Shown here: positions 51,988-62,318 of the stretch, in pieces
Layout: each line of letters begins with the position of its first letter
How positions within the stretch are numbered: the first letter of the stretch is position 1
Source: Zoogloeaceae bacterium
GTDB lineage: Bacteria; Pseudomonadota; Gammaproteobacteria; Burkholderiales; Rhodocyclaceae
Direction: 5' to 3'
Length of the DNA: 64,000 nt
Assembly: GCA_031277315.1 (NCBI GenBank)
Contig: JAITMP010000040.1
Span: 1-64,000 of the forward strand
The notes under the pieces: model-generated
The model's input: the letters and a program-made list of their open reading frames with translations, nothing else
The model's database searches: none
What the model was told of the DNA's origin: nothing
Program-made: the position numbers and the translations under genes

Positions 51988-52870
51988 TGCCAGGCGGCTC
52001 GACGCCTTCGCCGACGCGCTCTGGCTGGAGGCCGGTCTTTCCAGAAACACGCTGGCGGGTTATCGCGCCGATCTCGCGCAGTTCGCCGACTGGCTGGCGG
52101 CGCGCGGCAAAACGCTGGATGGCGTCGCGCCGGCCGACCTCGAAGACTATCTGCGCGGTTTCAGCCGCCGCGCCAAACCGGCCAGCCAGCGCCGCCTGAT
52201 CGCCTCGCTGCGGCGCTTCTATCAACACCTGCTCGCCGCCGGCGAGATACACACCGATCCGCTGCTGAACATCGCGCAGCCGCCACCGCCCGAGCGGTTT
52301 CCGAAAACGCTTTCAGAAGCGCAGGTCGAAGCCCTGCTCGCCGCGCCGGACGCCGCCGCGCCGCTCGGCCTGCGCGACCGCGCCATGCTGGAACTCCTGT
52401 ATGCCACTGGCTTGCGCGTGTCCGAACTGGTGGCGCTGAAGCTGCTGGAGATCGGCCTCAACGAAGGCGTCGTGCGCGTCTTCGGCAAAGGCGCAAAAGA
52501 ACGGCTGGTGCCGCTCGGCCAGGTGGCGCAGGAATGGCTTGAGCGTTATCTGAAACAATCGCGGCCCGCGCTGCTCGCTGGCCGCGATTGCGACACGGCG
52601 TTCGTCACCCGGCGCGGCGCGGGCCTGACGCGGCAGGCGTTCTGGCATCTCATCAAGCGCCATGCGCTGCGCGCCGGCATCGACCCCGCCCGCCTGTCGC
52701 CGCACACCCTGCGCCACGCCTTCGCCACTCATCTCGTCAACCACGGCGCCGACCTGCGCGTGGTGCAATTGCTGCTCGGCCACGCCGATATCTCGACGAC
52801 GCAAATCTACACCCACGTGGCGCGTGAGCGGCTCAAGCAATTGCACGCCATGCACCATCCGCGCGGCTGA
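51974..52870 (+). CDS. xerD: Tyrosine recombinase XerD
   Basis: 298 residues, the normal length. N-terminal SAM-like domain (SRNTLAGYRADLAQFADWLA), catalytic Arg in ATGLRVSELVAL, Lys in GKGAKERLVPLG, HTLRHAFATHL (H-x-x-R), and LLGHADISTTQIYTH with the nucleophile Tyr. With XerC it resolves chromosome dimers at dif. The start ATG lies inside the ogt end. Confidence 0.97.
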   Translation: MNEADARRLDAFADALWLEAGLSRNTLAGYRADLAQFADWLAARGKTLDGVAPADLEDYLRGFSRRAKPASQRRLIASLRRFYQHLLAAGEIHTDPLLNIAQPPPPERFPKTLSEAQVEALLAAPDAAAPLGLRDRAMLELLYATGLRVSELVALKLLEIGLNEGVVRVFGKGAKERLVPLGQVAQEWLERYLKQSRPALLAGRDCDTAFVTRRGAGLTRQAFWHLIKRHALRAGIDPARLSPHTLRHAFATHLVNHGADLRVVQLLLGHADISTTQIYTHVARERLKQLHAMHHPRG

Positions 52871-52892
52871 CGCCATTGCCGTTTCAAAACGA

Positions 52893-52923
52893 CATCGTCA
52901 TTCCAGCTTGCGCGGAAATGACG
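52893..52923. repeat. Dispersed repeat, family C
   Basis: CGTCATTCCAGCTTGCGCGG followed by AAATGACG, able to fold. Between xerD and ybaK. Confidence 0.65.
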
Positions 52924-52983
52924 AATTTCAAGGGGATTTTTATTGTTTTGAATGAGGCATGGAATGACTTGTAAAATACGCTG

Positions 52984-53487
52984 ATGAAACATGAAACCCA
53001 TGCCCCGGAAACGCCGGCCACGGTTTTTCTCCGCCAGCACCATGTCGCCCATTCCAATCACCGCTACGCCTACGAAGAGCATGGCGGCACGCATGTTTCC
53101 GCGCGCGAGTTGAACGTCGCCGAACATGCCGTGGTGAAAACGCTGGTGATGGAAGACGACACCGGCAAGCCGCTGATCGTGCTGATGCACGGCGACCGCA
53201 AGGTGTCGACGCGGAATCTGGCGCGGCAGATCGGCGTCAAGAGCGTCGCGCCCTGCAAGCCGGACGCGGCGCAACGCCATACCGGCTATCTGGTCGGCGG
53301 CACCTCGCCCTTCGGCACCCGGAAGAAACTGCCGGTCTACATCGAAAAAACCATCCTCGACCTGCCGCTCATCTACATCAACGGCGGCCGCCGCGGCTTC
53401 CTCGTCGGCGTGCAACCGCATGAAATCGTCCGCGTGCTGGCGCCGGTGCAGGTCGAGTGCGCGCTATCAGACGAACAAACCAAATAA
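52984..53487 (+). CDS. ybaK: Cys-tRNA(Pro)/Cys-tRNA(Cys) deacylase, YbaK/EbsC type
   Basis: 167 residues. ELNVAEHAVVKTLVMEDD with the conserved Lys, LMHGDRKVSTRNLARQIG, HTGYLVGGTSPFGTRKKLPV and YINGGRRGFLVGVQPHEIV are signature blocks of YbaK. It removes mischarged Cys from tRNA-Pro. ATG at 52984. Confidence 0.95.
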   Translation: MKHETHAPETPATVFLRQHHVAHSNHRYAYEEHGGTHVSARELNVAEHAVVKTLVMEDDTGKPLIVLMHGDRKVSTRNLARQIGVKSVAPCKPDAAQRHTGYLVGGTSPFGTRKKLPVYIEKTILDLPLIYINGGRRGFLVGVQPHEIVRVLAPVQVECALSDEQTK

Positions 53488-53515
53488 TGCCGGCCCGGAC
53501 CGGCGCCCTTCAGGT

Positions 53516-53672
53516 GTAGCTTGGGCTGAGCGCAGCGAAGCCCAACGCTGGCGGTGACGATAAAAGTTCCACCTCATATGTTGAGCTTCAATTACGTCAT
53601 TCCGCGACTACGCTTCGCTCTGCGCAGAATGACAAGATCATGTTGGGCTTCGCTGCGCTCAGCCCAACCTAC
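53516..53672. repeat. Dispersed repeats: family A (53516-53546), C (53596-53633), A (53642-53672)
   Basis: Two A copies in opposite orientation bracket a C palindrome. They lie between ybaK and the first attC site, at the edge of the cassette cluster. Confidence 0.85.
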
Positions 53673-53694
53673 CGGGCTGACACTCCTTTCTTAA

Positions 53695-53755
53695 GCCTAA
53701 CGGGTTTGAGTTAAGCGGCCCGCGTCAGCGGGTCCGCTTGAACGAAGGGTTAGGC
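53695..53755 (-). other. attC site 1 (integron cassette recombination site)
   Basis: 61 bases. On the minus strand it runs from GCCTAAC (R'') through arms TTCAAGCGG and CCGCTTAACTC to GTTAGGC (R'), with an unpaired C in the left arm as in known attC sites. The stop codon of the minus-strand gene at 53750 lies inside the R'' box, as is usual for cassettes. Compared with attC site 2 the arms change in pairs (A-T to G-C), showing the fold is what is conserved. Confidence 0.9.
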
Positions 53756-54112
53756 GCTATACTCCGTCTCGAATTCCTCACGGGAATGATCCATATAGTA
53801 GTACGCCGCATCTGCTGCCGCCGACGTTCCGACAACGATTTTCTCAATGTGCGCCCCTCTACCAGAGAATAGCCCTAAGAATCCTCTCTTTTTTTCTGCA
53901 ATGATATCCGACCAGATCATGTACTGGGACTTTCCAACTGGCCGTATTTCCACAAAGTCGTCCTCGTTACGGCAGAAACCAACCCCGAAGTATTCTTCCT
54001 GCGGCAGGGACAAAGAAGATTCCGCCTTCTCTATCAGAGCCAGAACGCCGCTCTTCTCAATTTCACCAAGCTCAATAATGCGACCGTCGTCGTAAGTCAG
54101 GTATGCGTTCAC
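53750..54112 (-). CDS. Cassette-borne protein of unknown function
   Basis: 120 residues, acidic, no signal or membrane segment. It opens MNAYLTYDDGRIIELGEIEK, contains EEYFGVGFCRNEDDFVEIRP and KRGFLGLFSGRGAHIEKIV and ends MDHSREEFETEYSA. I do not recognise a family; the look is of a small alpha/beta protein. GTG start with GAGGAG five bases before. Its TAA lies in attC site 1 and attC site 2 is 50 bases upstream, so gene plus site form one integron cassette. Less GC-rich than its neighbours. Confidence 0.8.
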   Translation of the reverse strand: MNAYLTYDDGRIIELGEIEKSGVLALIEKAESSLSLPQEEYFGVGFCRNEDDFVEIRPVGKSQYMIWSDIIAEKKRGFLGLFSGRGAHIEKIVVGTSAAADAAYYYMDHSREEFETEYSA

Positions 54113-54161
54113 ACTAACTCCTCTTAGCTTGACCGATTACATGTGACGTTTGATTTCTTAA

Positions 54162-54222
54162 GCCTAACGGGTATGAGTTGAGCGGCGCGCGTCAGCGCGT
54201 CCGCTCGAACGAAGGGTTAGGC
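54162..54222 (-). other. attC site 2
   Basis: 61 bases, minus strand GCCTAAC to GTTAGGC, arms TTCGAGCGG and CCGCTCAACTC, loop stem GCGCGC/GCGCGC around TGA. Same length and orientation as attC site 1, differing mainly by compensating changes. It ends the cassette holding the 54285-54500 gene. Confidence 0.9.
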
Positions 54223-54284
54223 GGCGTGATGCGAAGACCGCGACGTTAAACGAAGAAATCATATCCAACTGTTAGATCAATATT

Positions 54285-54500
54285 TCAGACTGATTGCCTT
54301 TTTGAAATTCTGTGCAAACAAATAATCGCCACAAATTCAAGAACAATAAATGCAACAAATATCAACACGTAACTTAGCTCCGCCTTACCTTCCTGCTCCT
54401 CTGTTGGAAACATCTCGAATGACCCATGCAGAAATGCCGCGCCACTCCAAAGCAGCAGAGGGAGCAAGAGAACGATCACACACCAGAGGAAAATCTTCAA
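54285..54500 (-). CDS. Cassette-borne small membrane protein
   Basis: 71 residues from TTG at 54500 (MKIFLWCVIVLLLPLLLWSG), two membrane segments with a short acidic loop (MFPTEEQEGKAELS) and a basic end (LHRISKRQSV). The open frame reaches 54539, but its extra 13 codons cross the GTTAGGC half-site at 54515, so the shorter form is the likely cassette gene. Family unknown. Confidence 0.6.
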   Translation of the reverse strand: MKIFLWCVIVLLLPLLLWSGAAFLHGSFEMFPTEEQEGKAELSYVLIFVAFIVLEFVAIICLHRISKRQSV

Positions 54501-54514
54501 CGCATCTCTCCGAT

Positions 54515-54532
54515 GCCTAACTACAATTAGGC
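54515..54532. other. Symmetric pair of attC/attI-type half-sites
   Basis: GCCTAACTACAATTAGGC. Read on the minus strand it is GCCTAATTGTAGTTAGGC, which resembles the L/R simple site of attI (CCTAA, spacer, GTTAGGC). It marks the start of the minus-strand cassettes; a gene runs away on the plus side as well. No integrase gene is next to it. Confidence 0.4.
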
Positions 54533-54566
54533 TAAGCAATTCATCAACCGATAGGAAAGATCAAAA

Positions 54567-54905
54567 ATGAAATCAGTCTTTGCATTATTCGCCGCTGCTT
54601 TGATATGCTCGTCTGCATTAGCAGTGGAACCCTTTGACAACGAAGAGGTTTCCATGCTGGCAATGGCTGTCGCACTACAAAATTCCTGCACAAAAATAGA
54701 CCCCGCTCAAGAAAAGCGATACACCGGCCTCCTTGAAATGATAAGAAAAGATGTTAGTACAGAAAAAAGAGAGCAAATTGATAATGCAATGAAATCTAAA
54801 AATTTTGACTCTTTGGTCAAAAATTTCCAGGTGAATTTTGAACAGATGGAACGTGCCAGACTCATGGAGCAATGCGAAGGAATTCCTCGGCCAAAAGAGC
54901 AATAG
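54567..54905 (+). CDS. Small exported protein of unknown function
   Basis: 112 residues with a clear signal peptide (MKSVFALFAAALICSSALA, cleaved before VEPF). The mature part is helical and charged with two Cys (QNSCTKIDPAQ, LMEQCEGIPRPKEQ). ATG at 54567 follows TAGGAAAG. Distinctly AT-rich, and followed by a degraded attC-like hairpin at 54915-54989 in the same orientation, so it may be a cassette inserted the other way round from its two neighbours. Confidence 0.75.
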   Translation: MKSVFALFAAALICSSALAVEPFDNEEVSMLAMAVALQNSCTKIDPAQEKRYTGLLEMIRKDVSTEKREQIDNAMKSKNFDSLVKNFQVNFEQMERARLMEQCEGIPRPKEQ

Positions 54906-54914
54906 CCGTTTTAT

Positions 54915-54989
54915 GCCCAACATTGCGTAAAGCCCTTGTCCTAATATGCGCTTCAACCCGGACGGCTTCGCCGCCGGTTAAGCTGGGGC
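54915..54989 (+). other. Degenerate attC-like site
   Basis: GCCCAAC (54915-54921), a 23-base insert flanked by TGCG (54928-54950), then the hairpin CTTCAACCCGGACGGC-TTC-GCCGCCGGTTAAG (54951-54982, written in two parts) with two unpaired C in its left arm as in attC sites, and CTGGGGC, close to the complement of GCCCAAC. Without the insert it would be a short attC for the 54567-54905 gene. Confidence 0.4.
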
Positions 54990-55067
54990 AGTAGACATAC
55001 AAATCAGCGCATATTTTCTGCGAACAATACACCCGGCATTCAAATTCACAAACGCTTCAGGACAAGG
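54934..55067. repeat. Split inverted repeat copying the folB 3' end
   Basis: CCTTGTCCT-AATATGCGCT (54934-54952) matches, on the other strand, AGGACAAGG (55059-55067, last codons of folB) and AGCGCATATT (55006-55015). In the folB copy 43 bases separate the two halves; in the 54934 copy they are joined. Confidence 0.8.
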
Positions 55068-55410
55068 TCCCGCGCTCGATCGCCACGCCGACCCGCTTCA
55101 CGCCGCGGGCGACGCCGGTTTTGGCGATGGAGATTTTTACCCAGGGCGCGCCGAAGTCTTCGGTGAGGAGCGCGACGACGTATTCGCCCAGCGTTTCCAG
55201 CAGGTTGAAGTGGCGCTCGCCGAGTTCGCGTCGGATGCGCGCGATGACTTCGGCGTAGTCGATGGTGTTGGCGATGTCGTCGTGCTGGGCGGCGGCGTCG
55301 GGCACGCCAAATTCGAGGCTGATCTCGATGGTCTGGCGCGCCGCCCGCTCGCGGGCGTAGATGCCGACCCAGGCTTCGACGCGCAAGGCGTCGATGAAGA
55401 TGCGATCCAT
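55057..55410 (-). CDS. folB: Dihydroneopterin aldolase FolB
   Basis: 117 residues: MDRIFIDALRVEAWVGIYAR, TIDYAEVIARIRRELGERHF, LLETLGEYVVALL and KTGVARGVKRVGVAIERG. It cleaves dihydroneopterin in folate synthesis. Divergent from plsY, a common arrangement. Confidence 0.95.
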   Translation of the reverse strand: MDRIFIDALRVEAWVGIYARERAARQTIEISLEFGVPDAAAQHDDIANTIDYAEVIARIRRELGERHFNLLETLGEYVVALLTEDFGAPWVKISIAKTGVARGVKRVGVAIERGTLS

Positions 55411-55454
55411 GTGGGAATCTCGATTAGAATGCCGCGAATTCTAGGGGATATGTG

Positions 55455-56069
55455 ATGACTACGCTCGGTTTTGCCATTCTGGCCTATCTGCTCGGCTCGA
55501 TCCCCTTCGCGGTGGTGACGAGCCGGCTTTTCGGCTTGGCCGATCCGCGCAGCTACGGCTCGGGCAATCCCGGCGCCACGAATGTGCTGCGCAGCGGCAA
55601 CACGCTGGCGGCGCTGCTGACCTTGCTTGGCGACGCGGCGAAGGGCTGGCTGGCGGTATTTCTCGCGCAGCAGTTCGGCCCGGCTTACGGCGCTCAGCCG
55701 CAGGATATCGCCATCGCCGGTTTTGCCGCTTTCTTCGGCCATCTGCATCCGGTTTTTCTGCGTTTCCGTGGCGGTAAGGGCGTCGCCACCGCCGCCGGGG
55801 TGCTGTTCGGCTTCAACCTGTGGCTGGGTCTTGCCGTGCTGGCGGTGTGGGGCGGCATGGTCTGGTTTTTCCGCTATTCGTCGCTCGGCGCCATCGCCGC
55901 CGCCGTCGTCGCGCCGGTCATCGCCTTGGTTCTGCTCGATTCGGGCGATAAGGTGACGGCGGTGTTCTGCATCGCCTTGCTGCTGTTCTGGCGGCACAGC
56001 GAGAACCTGCAACGCATCCGCGCCGGCACCGAGCCGAAGATCGGCGCGAAGAAGAACGCCGCGCCCTGA
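55455..56069 (+). CDS. plsY: Acyl-phosphate glycerol-3-phosphate acyltransferase PlsY
   Basis: 204 residues, five or more membrane segments. LLGSIPFAVVTSRLFGLADP, RSYGSGNPGATNVLR and FRGGKGVATAAGVLF are the three conserved cytoplasmic loops. It makes lysophosphatidate. ATG at 55455, just after an in-frame GTG; GGGGA seven bases before. Convergent with tsaD, six bases apart. Confidence 0.97.
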   Translation: MTTLGFAILAYLLGSIPFAVVTSRLFGLADPRSYGSGNPGATNVLRSGNTLAALLTLLGDAAKGWLAVFLAQQFGPAYGAQPQDIAIAGFAAFFGHLHPVFLRFRGGKGVATAAGVLFGFNLWLGLAVLAVWGGMVWFFRYSSLGAIAAAVVAPVIALVLLDSGDKVTAVFCIALLLFWRHSENLQRIRAGTEPKIGAKKNAAP

Positions 56070-56075
56070 GAACCG

Positions 56076-57095
56076 TTACACCTCCGTCAAGGCCCAGCGC
56101 GGCTTGACGCCGAAGCGGCCGGCGGGTTGTCTTGCCGTCACCGCCGCCGTCAGCCGCTGCGCGCCGGCGAAAGCGATCATCGCGCCGTTGTCGGTGCACA
56201 AGGCCATTTCCGGGTAGAACACTTCCGCGCCGATCGCGCCCGCGCCGGCATCCAGCGCGGCGCGCAGCGCTTGGTTGGCGCTGACGCCGCCGGCGACCAC
56301 CAGTTGCTTGAGGCCGGTCGCCTTCAGCGCCGCCAGCGCCTTGGCGGTCAGCACGTCGACGATGGCGGCCTGCGTGCTGGCAGCCAAATCCGCGCGCGCC
56401 TGCTCGCAGACGTTGGGGCCGAGCTTGCGCGCCTGCGTCAGCACCGCCGTTTTCAGACCGGCAAAAGAAAAATTCAGATCGCCGCTGCGCAGCAACGGGC
56501 GCGGCAGCGGGTAGGCCGTGGCATCGCCAAATTCGGCCATCCGCGCCAGCGCCGGCCCGCCGGGATAGCCGAGGCCGAGCAGCTTGGCAGTTTTGTCGAA
56601 CGCCTCGCCGGCGGCGTCGTCCAGCGTCTCGCCCAGCAGCGCGTAGTGACCGGCGCCGGAGACGCGCATCAACTGGGTATGGCCACCCGAAACCAGCAGG
56701 GCGACGAAGGGAAAGCGCGGCGGCGCGGCGGAAAGCAGGGGCGACAGCAGATGGCCTTCAAGATGATGCACCGGCACCGCCGGCACTTTGAGCGCCAGCG
56801 CCAGCGCCTCGGCGAAACCGGCGCCAGCCAGCAGTGCGCCGGCCAAGCCCGGCCCGGCGGTGTAGGCGACGGCGCCGATGTCCTTCATGGCGGCGCCGGC
56901 TTCCGCCAGCACGCCGCGCAGCAGCGGCACGATGCGGCGGATGTGGTCGCGCGAGGCCAGTTCCGGCACGACGCCGCCATAGGCTTCGTGCAGATCGGTC
57001 TGGGAATGCACGGCGTGCGCCAGCAAACCGCGCGCCGTGTCGTAGAGGGCGAGGCCGGTTTCGTCGCAGGAGGATTCGATGCCGAGCACGAGCAT
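56076..57095 (-). CDS. tsaD: tRNA N6-threonylcarbamoyladenosine transferase TsaD
   Basis: 339 residues: [19 protein letters not shown], metal ligands in [41 protein letters not shown] and the C-terminal [12 protein letters not shown]. It adds t6A to tRNAs that read ANN codons. Divergent from rpsU. Confidence 0.97.
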   Translation of the reverse strand: MLVLGIESSCDETGLALYDTARGLLAHAVHSQTDLHEAYGGVVPELASRDHIRRIVPLLRGVLAEAGAAMKDIGAVAYTAGPGLAGALLAGAGFAEALALALKVPAVPVHHLEGHLLSPLLSAAPPRFPFVALLVSGGHTQLMRVSGAGHYALLGETLDDAAGEAFDKTAKLLGLGYPGGPALARMAEFGDATAYPLPRPLLRSGDLNFSFAGLKTAVLTQARKLGPNVCEQARADLAASTQAAIVDVLTAKALAALKATGLKQLVVAGGVSANQALRAALDAGAGAIGAEVFYPEMALCTDNGAMIAFAGAQRLTAAVTARQPAGRFGVKPRWALTEV

Positions 57096-57126
57096 GGGAG
57101 CATTCTACCGGGCTGTGGAGGCGCTG

Positions 57127-57155
57127 TTGGACTTTCCGCGAAACACGGCTATAAT
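57127..57155 (+). promoter_or_regulatory. Sigma-70 promoter of rpsU
   Basis: TTGGAC (57127-57132), 17 bases, TATAAT (57150-57155), 36 bases before the rpsU start. Close to the consensus, as expected for a ribosomal protein gene. Confidence 0.85.
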
Positions 57156-57190
57156 GCGCGGCTTTCCCAATCAGAGCAGGGTTAATCCGC

Positions 57191-57403
57191 ATGCCTGGCA
57201 TCCGCGTCAAGGAAAACGAGCCGTTTGAAGTGGCCATCCGCCGTTTCAAGCGCGCCATCGAGAAAACCGGTCTTTTGACCGAACTGCGCTCGCGCGAGTT
57301 CTACGAAAAACCCACCGCCGAGCGCAAGCGCAAGCTCTCCGCTGCGGTAAAGCGCCATCACAAGCGCGTCCGCAGCCAGATGCTGCCGCCGAAGATGTAC
57401 TGA
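57191..57403 (+). CDS. rpsU: 30S ribosomal protein S21
   Basis: 70 residues, [20 protein letters not shown] and the basic tail of S21. First gene of the macromolecular synthesis group (rpsU-yqeY-dnaG-rpoD). Confidence 0.98.
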   Translation: MPGIRVKENEPFEVAIRRFKRAIEKTGLLTELRSREFYEKPTAERKRKLSAAVKRHHKRVRSQMLPPKMY

Positions 57404-57438
57404 GCGGCTCGCGCCGCCCGCCCGCATCGTCATCAGCC

Positions 57439-57470
57439 AGCCTCGGACTGCGAAGTGCCGGGGCTTTTTG
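57439..57470 (+). terminator. Terminator after rpsU
   Basis: AGCCTCGG pairs with CCGGGGCT (one G-U), 11-base loop, then five T. It would let rpsU be made in excess of the genes behind it. Confidence 0.75.
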
Positions 57471-57501
57471 CTTTGTGTTCCCTGAATTTATCGTCCGCAC
57501 C

Positions 57502-57966
57502 ATGTCACTCAAAGCCCGGATCAACGAAGACATGAAAACCGCCATGAAGGCGCGCGAAACCGCGCGTCTGGGCGCCATCCGCCTGCTGCTGGCGGCCATC
57601 AAGCAGCGCGAGGTGGATGAGCGGATCGAACTCGACGATGCCGCCGTGCTGGCCGTCATCGACAAGATGCTCAAGCAGCGCCGCGATTCCATCACCCAGT
57701 ACGAGCAGGCGGGCCGGCAGGATTTGGCCGACGCCGAGAAATTCGAGTCCCGGGTGCTGTCTGCCTATCTGCCGCAGCCGTTCTCGGCGGAGGAAATCCA
57801 GGCCGCCGTCGCCGAGGCGATTGCCACCGTTGCCACCGTTGCCGCCAGCGGCGCCGCCGGCCCGCAGGACATGGGCAAGGTGATGGCGGCGCTGAAGCCG
57901 AAGCTGGCCGGCCGCGCCGACATGAGCCAGGTGTCCGGGCTGGTCAAGGCGGCCTTGTCGAAATAA
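57502..57966 (+). CDS. yqeY: GatB/YqeY domain protein
   Basis: 154 residues: SLKARINEDMKTAMKARETA, RRDSITQYEQAGRQDLADAE, FESRVLSAYLPQPFSAEEIQ and GPQDMGKVMAALKPKLAGRA. The helical domain resembles the tail of GatB, which binds tRNA; exact function unknown. A short insert (ATVATVAASGAAG, near 110-122) is coded by a 9-base repeat. ATG at 57502. Located between rpsU and dnaG as in many betaproteobacteria. Confidence 0.94.
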   Translation: MSLKARINEDMKTAMKARETARLGAIRLLLAAIKQREVDERIELDDAAVLAVIDKMLKQRRDSITQYEQAGRQDLADAEKFESRVLSAYLPQPFSAEEIQAAVAEAIATVATVAASGAAGPQDMGKVMAALKPKLAGRADMSQVSGLVKAALSK

Positions 57967-57999
57967 AGTAAATTTGCCGGAAAAACCGGCAGCCTTTCC

Positions 58000-58038
58000 T
58001 ATAATGATTTGAGGGCCGCGACGGGCGCGGCCCTTTTT
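58000..58038 (+). terminator. TATAAT followed by a strong hairpin and U-run ahead of dnaG
   Basis: GGGCCGCG (58013-58020) pairs perfectly with CGCGGCCC (58026-58033) and is followed by five T, so it can end yqeY transcripts. A TATAAT at 58000-58005 lies just before it; a transcript started there would begin with this hairpin. Confidence 0.75.
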
Positions 58039-58069
58039 GCTTTCTTCCGCTGTCTTCTGAGCGTTGCGC

Positions 58070-59848
58070 GTGATCCCCGAATCCTTCATCCAGGAACTCC
58101 TTGCGCGGATAGACATCATCGACGTCGTCGAGCGTTACCTGCCCCTGAAAAAAGCCGGCGCGAATTACGTTGCCTGTTGCCCTTTTCACAGCGAAAAGAC
58201 GCCTTCGTTCTCGGTCAGCCCGAGCAAGCAGTTCTATCACTGCTTCGGCTGCGGCGCGCATGGCAGCGCGATCGGTTTCGTCATGGAATACGCGGGCCTC
58301 GGCTTCGTCGAGGCGGTGCAGGATCTGGCCGCGCAAGCCGGTTTGCAGGTGCCGCAGCAGCGTCCCGACGCGCCCCGGCCAAAGGCAGGCGAAGCCGCAT
58401 CGCTGACGGAAACCATGGCGTGCGCGGCCCGGTATTACAAGGAGCAACTCAAGGCCAGCCCGAAAGCCATCGACTACCTGAAAGGGCGCGGGCTGACGGG
58501 CGAAATCGCCGCCCGTTTCGGCCTCGGTTACGCGCCGGATGGCTGGCAGAACCTCGCCGCCGCCTTTCCCGATTACCAGCACAAGGCGCTCGCCGAGTGC
58601 GGGCTGGTCATCGAGGGCGAGGCCGGCAAGCGTTACGACCGCTTCCGCGACCGCATCATGTTTCCCATTCTCGACGCCCGCGGCAACGTCATCGGCTTCG
58701 GCGGACGCATCATCGGTCAGGGCGAGCCGAAATACATGAACTCGCCGGAGACGCCGCTGTTCGAGAAAGGGCGGGAGCTGTACGGCCTGACGCAGGCGCG
58801 GGCCGCCATCCGCGACGGGGACGAGGTGATCGTCGTCGAAGGCTACATGGATGCGGTCGCGCTGGCCCAGCACGGCATCGGCAACGCGGTGGCGACGCTC
58901 GGCACCGCCACCACGCCGACGCATGTGCACAAGCTGCTGCGTCAGGCCGGCCGCGTCATCTTCTGTTTCGACGGCGATGCCGCCGGCCGCAAGGCGGCGG
59001 CGCGGGCGCTGGAGGCCAGTCTGGAACAGCTTGCCGACGACAAGATCGTCGGCTTCCTGTTCCTGCCGCCGGAGGACGACCCGGACAGCTACGTCCGCGC
59101 CCAGGGCGCCGACGCCTTCCGCCAACGGGCGCGGCAAGCCATGCCGCTGACCGATTTCCTGATGCAGGAATTGAAAGCCGGCAAGGATCTCGCCAGCGCC
59201 GAGGGCCGCTCGCAACTGGCGCATGCCGCCAAGCCGCTGCTGGGCCGGTTGCGCGCGCCGCTTTTGCGCCTGCAACTCGTCAAGCTGCTGGCGCAGGCGA
59301 GCGGCTTTTCCCAGTCCGAGATCGAGGCGCTCTGCGAACTGCCGCCAGTAGCGCGCAAGCCGCCGCCGCGCGCGCCCCGCAGCGCCTCGTCGCCGAAAGC
59401 GCGCAAGCTGCTGCGGATGATCGTCCAGCAGCCCGGTCTCGCGGCGCGTCTGCCGGAGGAACTTATTCCGGCCGGCCATGCCGAAACGGACGCGCTGCAT
59501 GCGCTGGTGAGCGCGGTTGCACAGGGTAGCTTTGGTAGTTTCGGCAGTTCCGGCAGCCCCGGCGCGGACGGCTTCGGCAAGGTGCTGGAGTATTTTCGCG
59601 GCACCGCGCACGAGCCGCTGATCTCCCGGATTCTCGGCGAACTGCTCGACGTGCAGGAATTCGATGACGAGTCGATCGAGGCGGTGTTTTCCCACACGGT
59701 CGACCGCTTGCGCGAGGACGAAATGAACCGGGCGGTCGCCGAACTCAACGCCAAGGCGCAGGCCGGAGGATTGACGCACGAGGAACAACTCCGGCGGGCG
59801 CAACTTCTCGCGCAGAAACAATCAGTTAAACCGGCATCATCGGCTTGA
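58070..59848 (+). CDS. dnaG: DNA primase DnaG
   Basis: 592 residues. Zinc-binding CHC2 domain (VACCPFHSEKTPSFSVSPS, FYHCFGCGAHGS), TOPRIM domain with VIVVEGYMDAVALAQHG and FDGDAAGRKAA, and the C-terminal helicase-binding domain. GTG at 58070 is taken as start (IPESFIQELLARIDIIDVVE). A Ser/Gly/Phe repeat (GSFGSFGSSGSPG) lies in the linker before the last domain. It lays RNA primers at the replication fork. Confidence 0.97.
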   Translation: MIPESFIQELLARIDIIDVVERYLPLKKAGANYVACCPFHSEKTPSFSVSPSKQFYHCFGCGAHGSAIGFVMEYAGLGFVEAVQDLAAQAGLQVPQQRPDAPRPKAGEAASLTETMACAARYYKEQLKASPKAIDYLKGRGLTGEIAARFGLGYAPDGWQNLAAAFPDYQHKALAECGLVIEGEAGKRYDRFRDRIMFPILDARGNVIGFGGRIIGQGEPKYMNSPETPLFEKGRELYGLTQARAAIRDGDEVIVVEGYMDAVALAQHGIGNAVATLGTATTPTHVHKLLRQAGRVIFCFDGDAAGRKAAARALEASLEQLADDKIVGFLFLPPEDDPDSYVRAQGADAFRQRARQAMPLTDFLMQELKAGKDLASAEGRSQLAHAAKPLLGRLRAPLLRLQLVKLLAQASGFSQSEIEALCELPPVARKPPPRAPRSASSPKARKLLRMIVQQPGLAARLPEELIPAGHAETDALHALVSAVAQGSFGSFGSSGSPGADGFGKVLEYFRGTAHEPLISRILGELLDVQEFDDESIEAVFSHTVDRLREDEMNRAVAELNAKAQAGGLTHEEQLRRAQLLAQKQSVKPASSA

Positions 59849-59913
59849 TTTTTTGATACAATCAACGGTTTTCCCCAAATAACGCCTTTACTGAGAAAGT
59901 ATTGAGGAACGAC

Positions 59914-62193
<2,280 letters not shown>

Positions 62194-62200
62194 GCAGAAA

Positions 62201-62227
62201 AAACGGCAGCCGAGGCTGCCGTTTCAG
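62201..62227 (+). terminator. Terminator of rpoD
   Basis: AAACGGCAGCC and GGCTGCCGTTT form an 11-bp perfect stem with a GA loop, 8 bases after the rpoD stop; the U-run is short. Confidence 0.8.
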
Positions 62228-62241
62228 TATCATCCCTCCGG

Positions 62242-62317
<76 letters not shown>

Positions 62318-62318
62318 T

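Noticed and set aside
52871..52983. dif site near xerD
   Set aside because: No dif-like 28-mer recognised; only a family C repeat is present.
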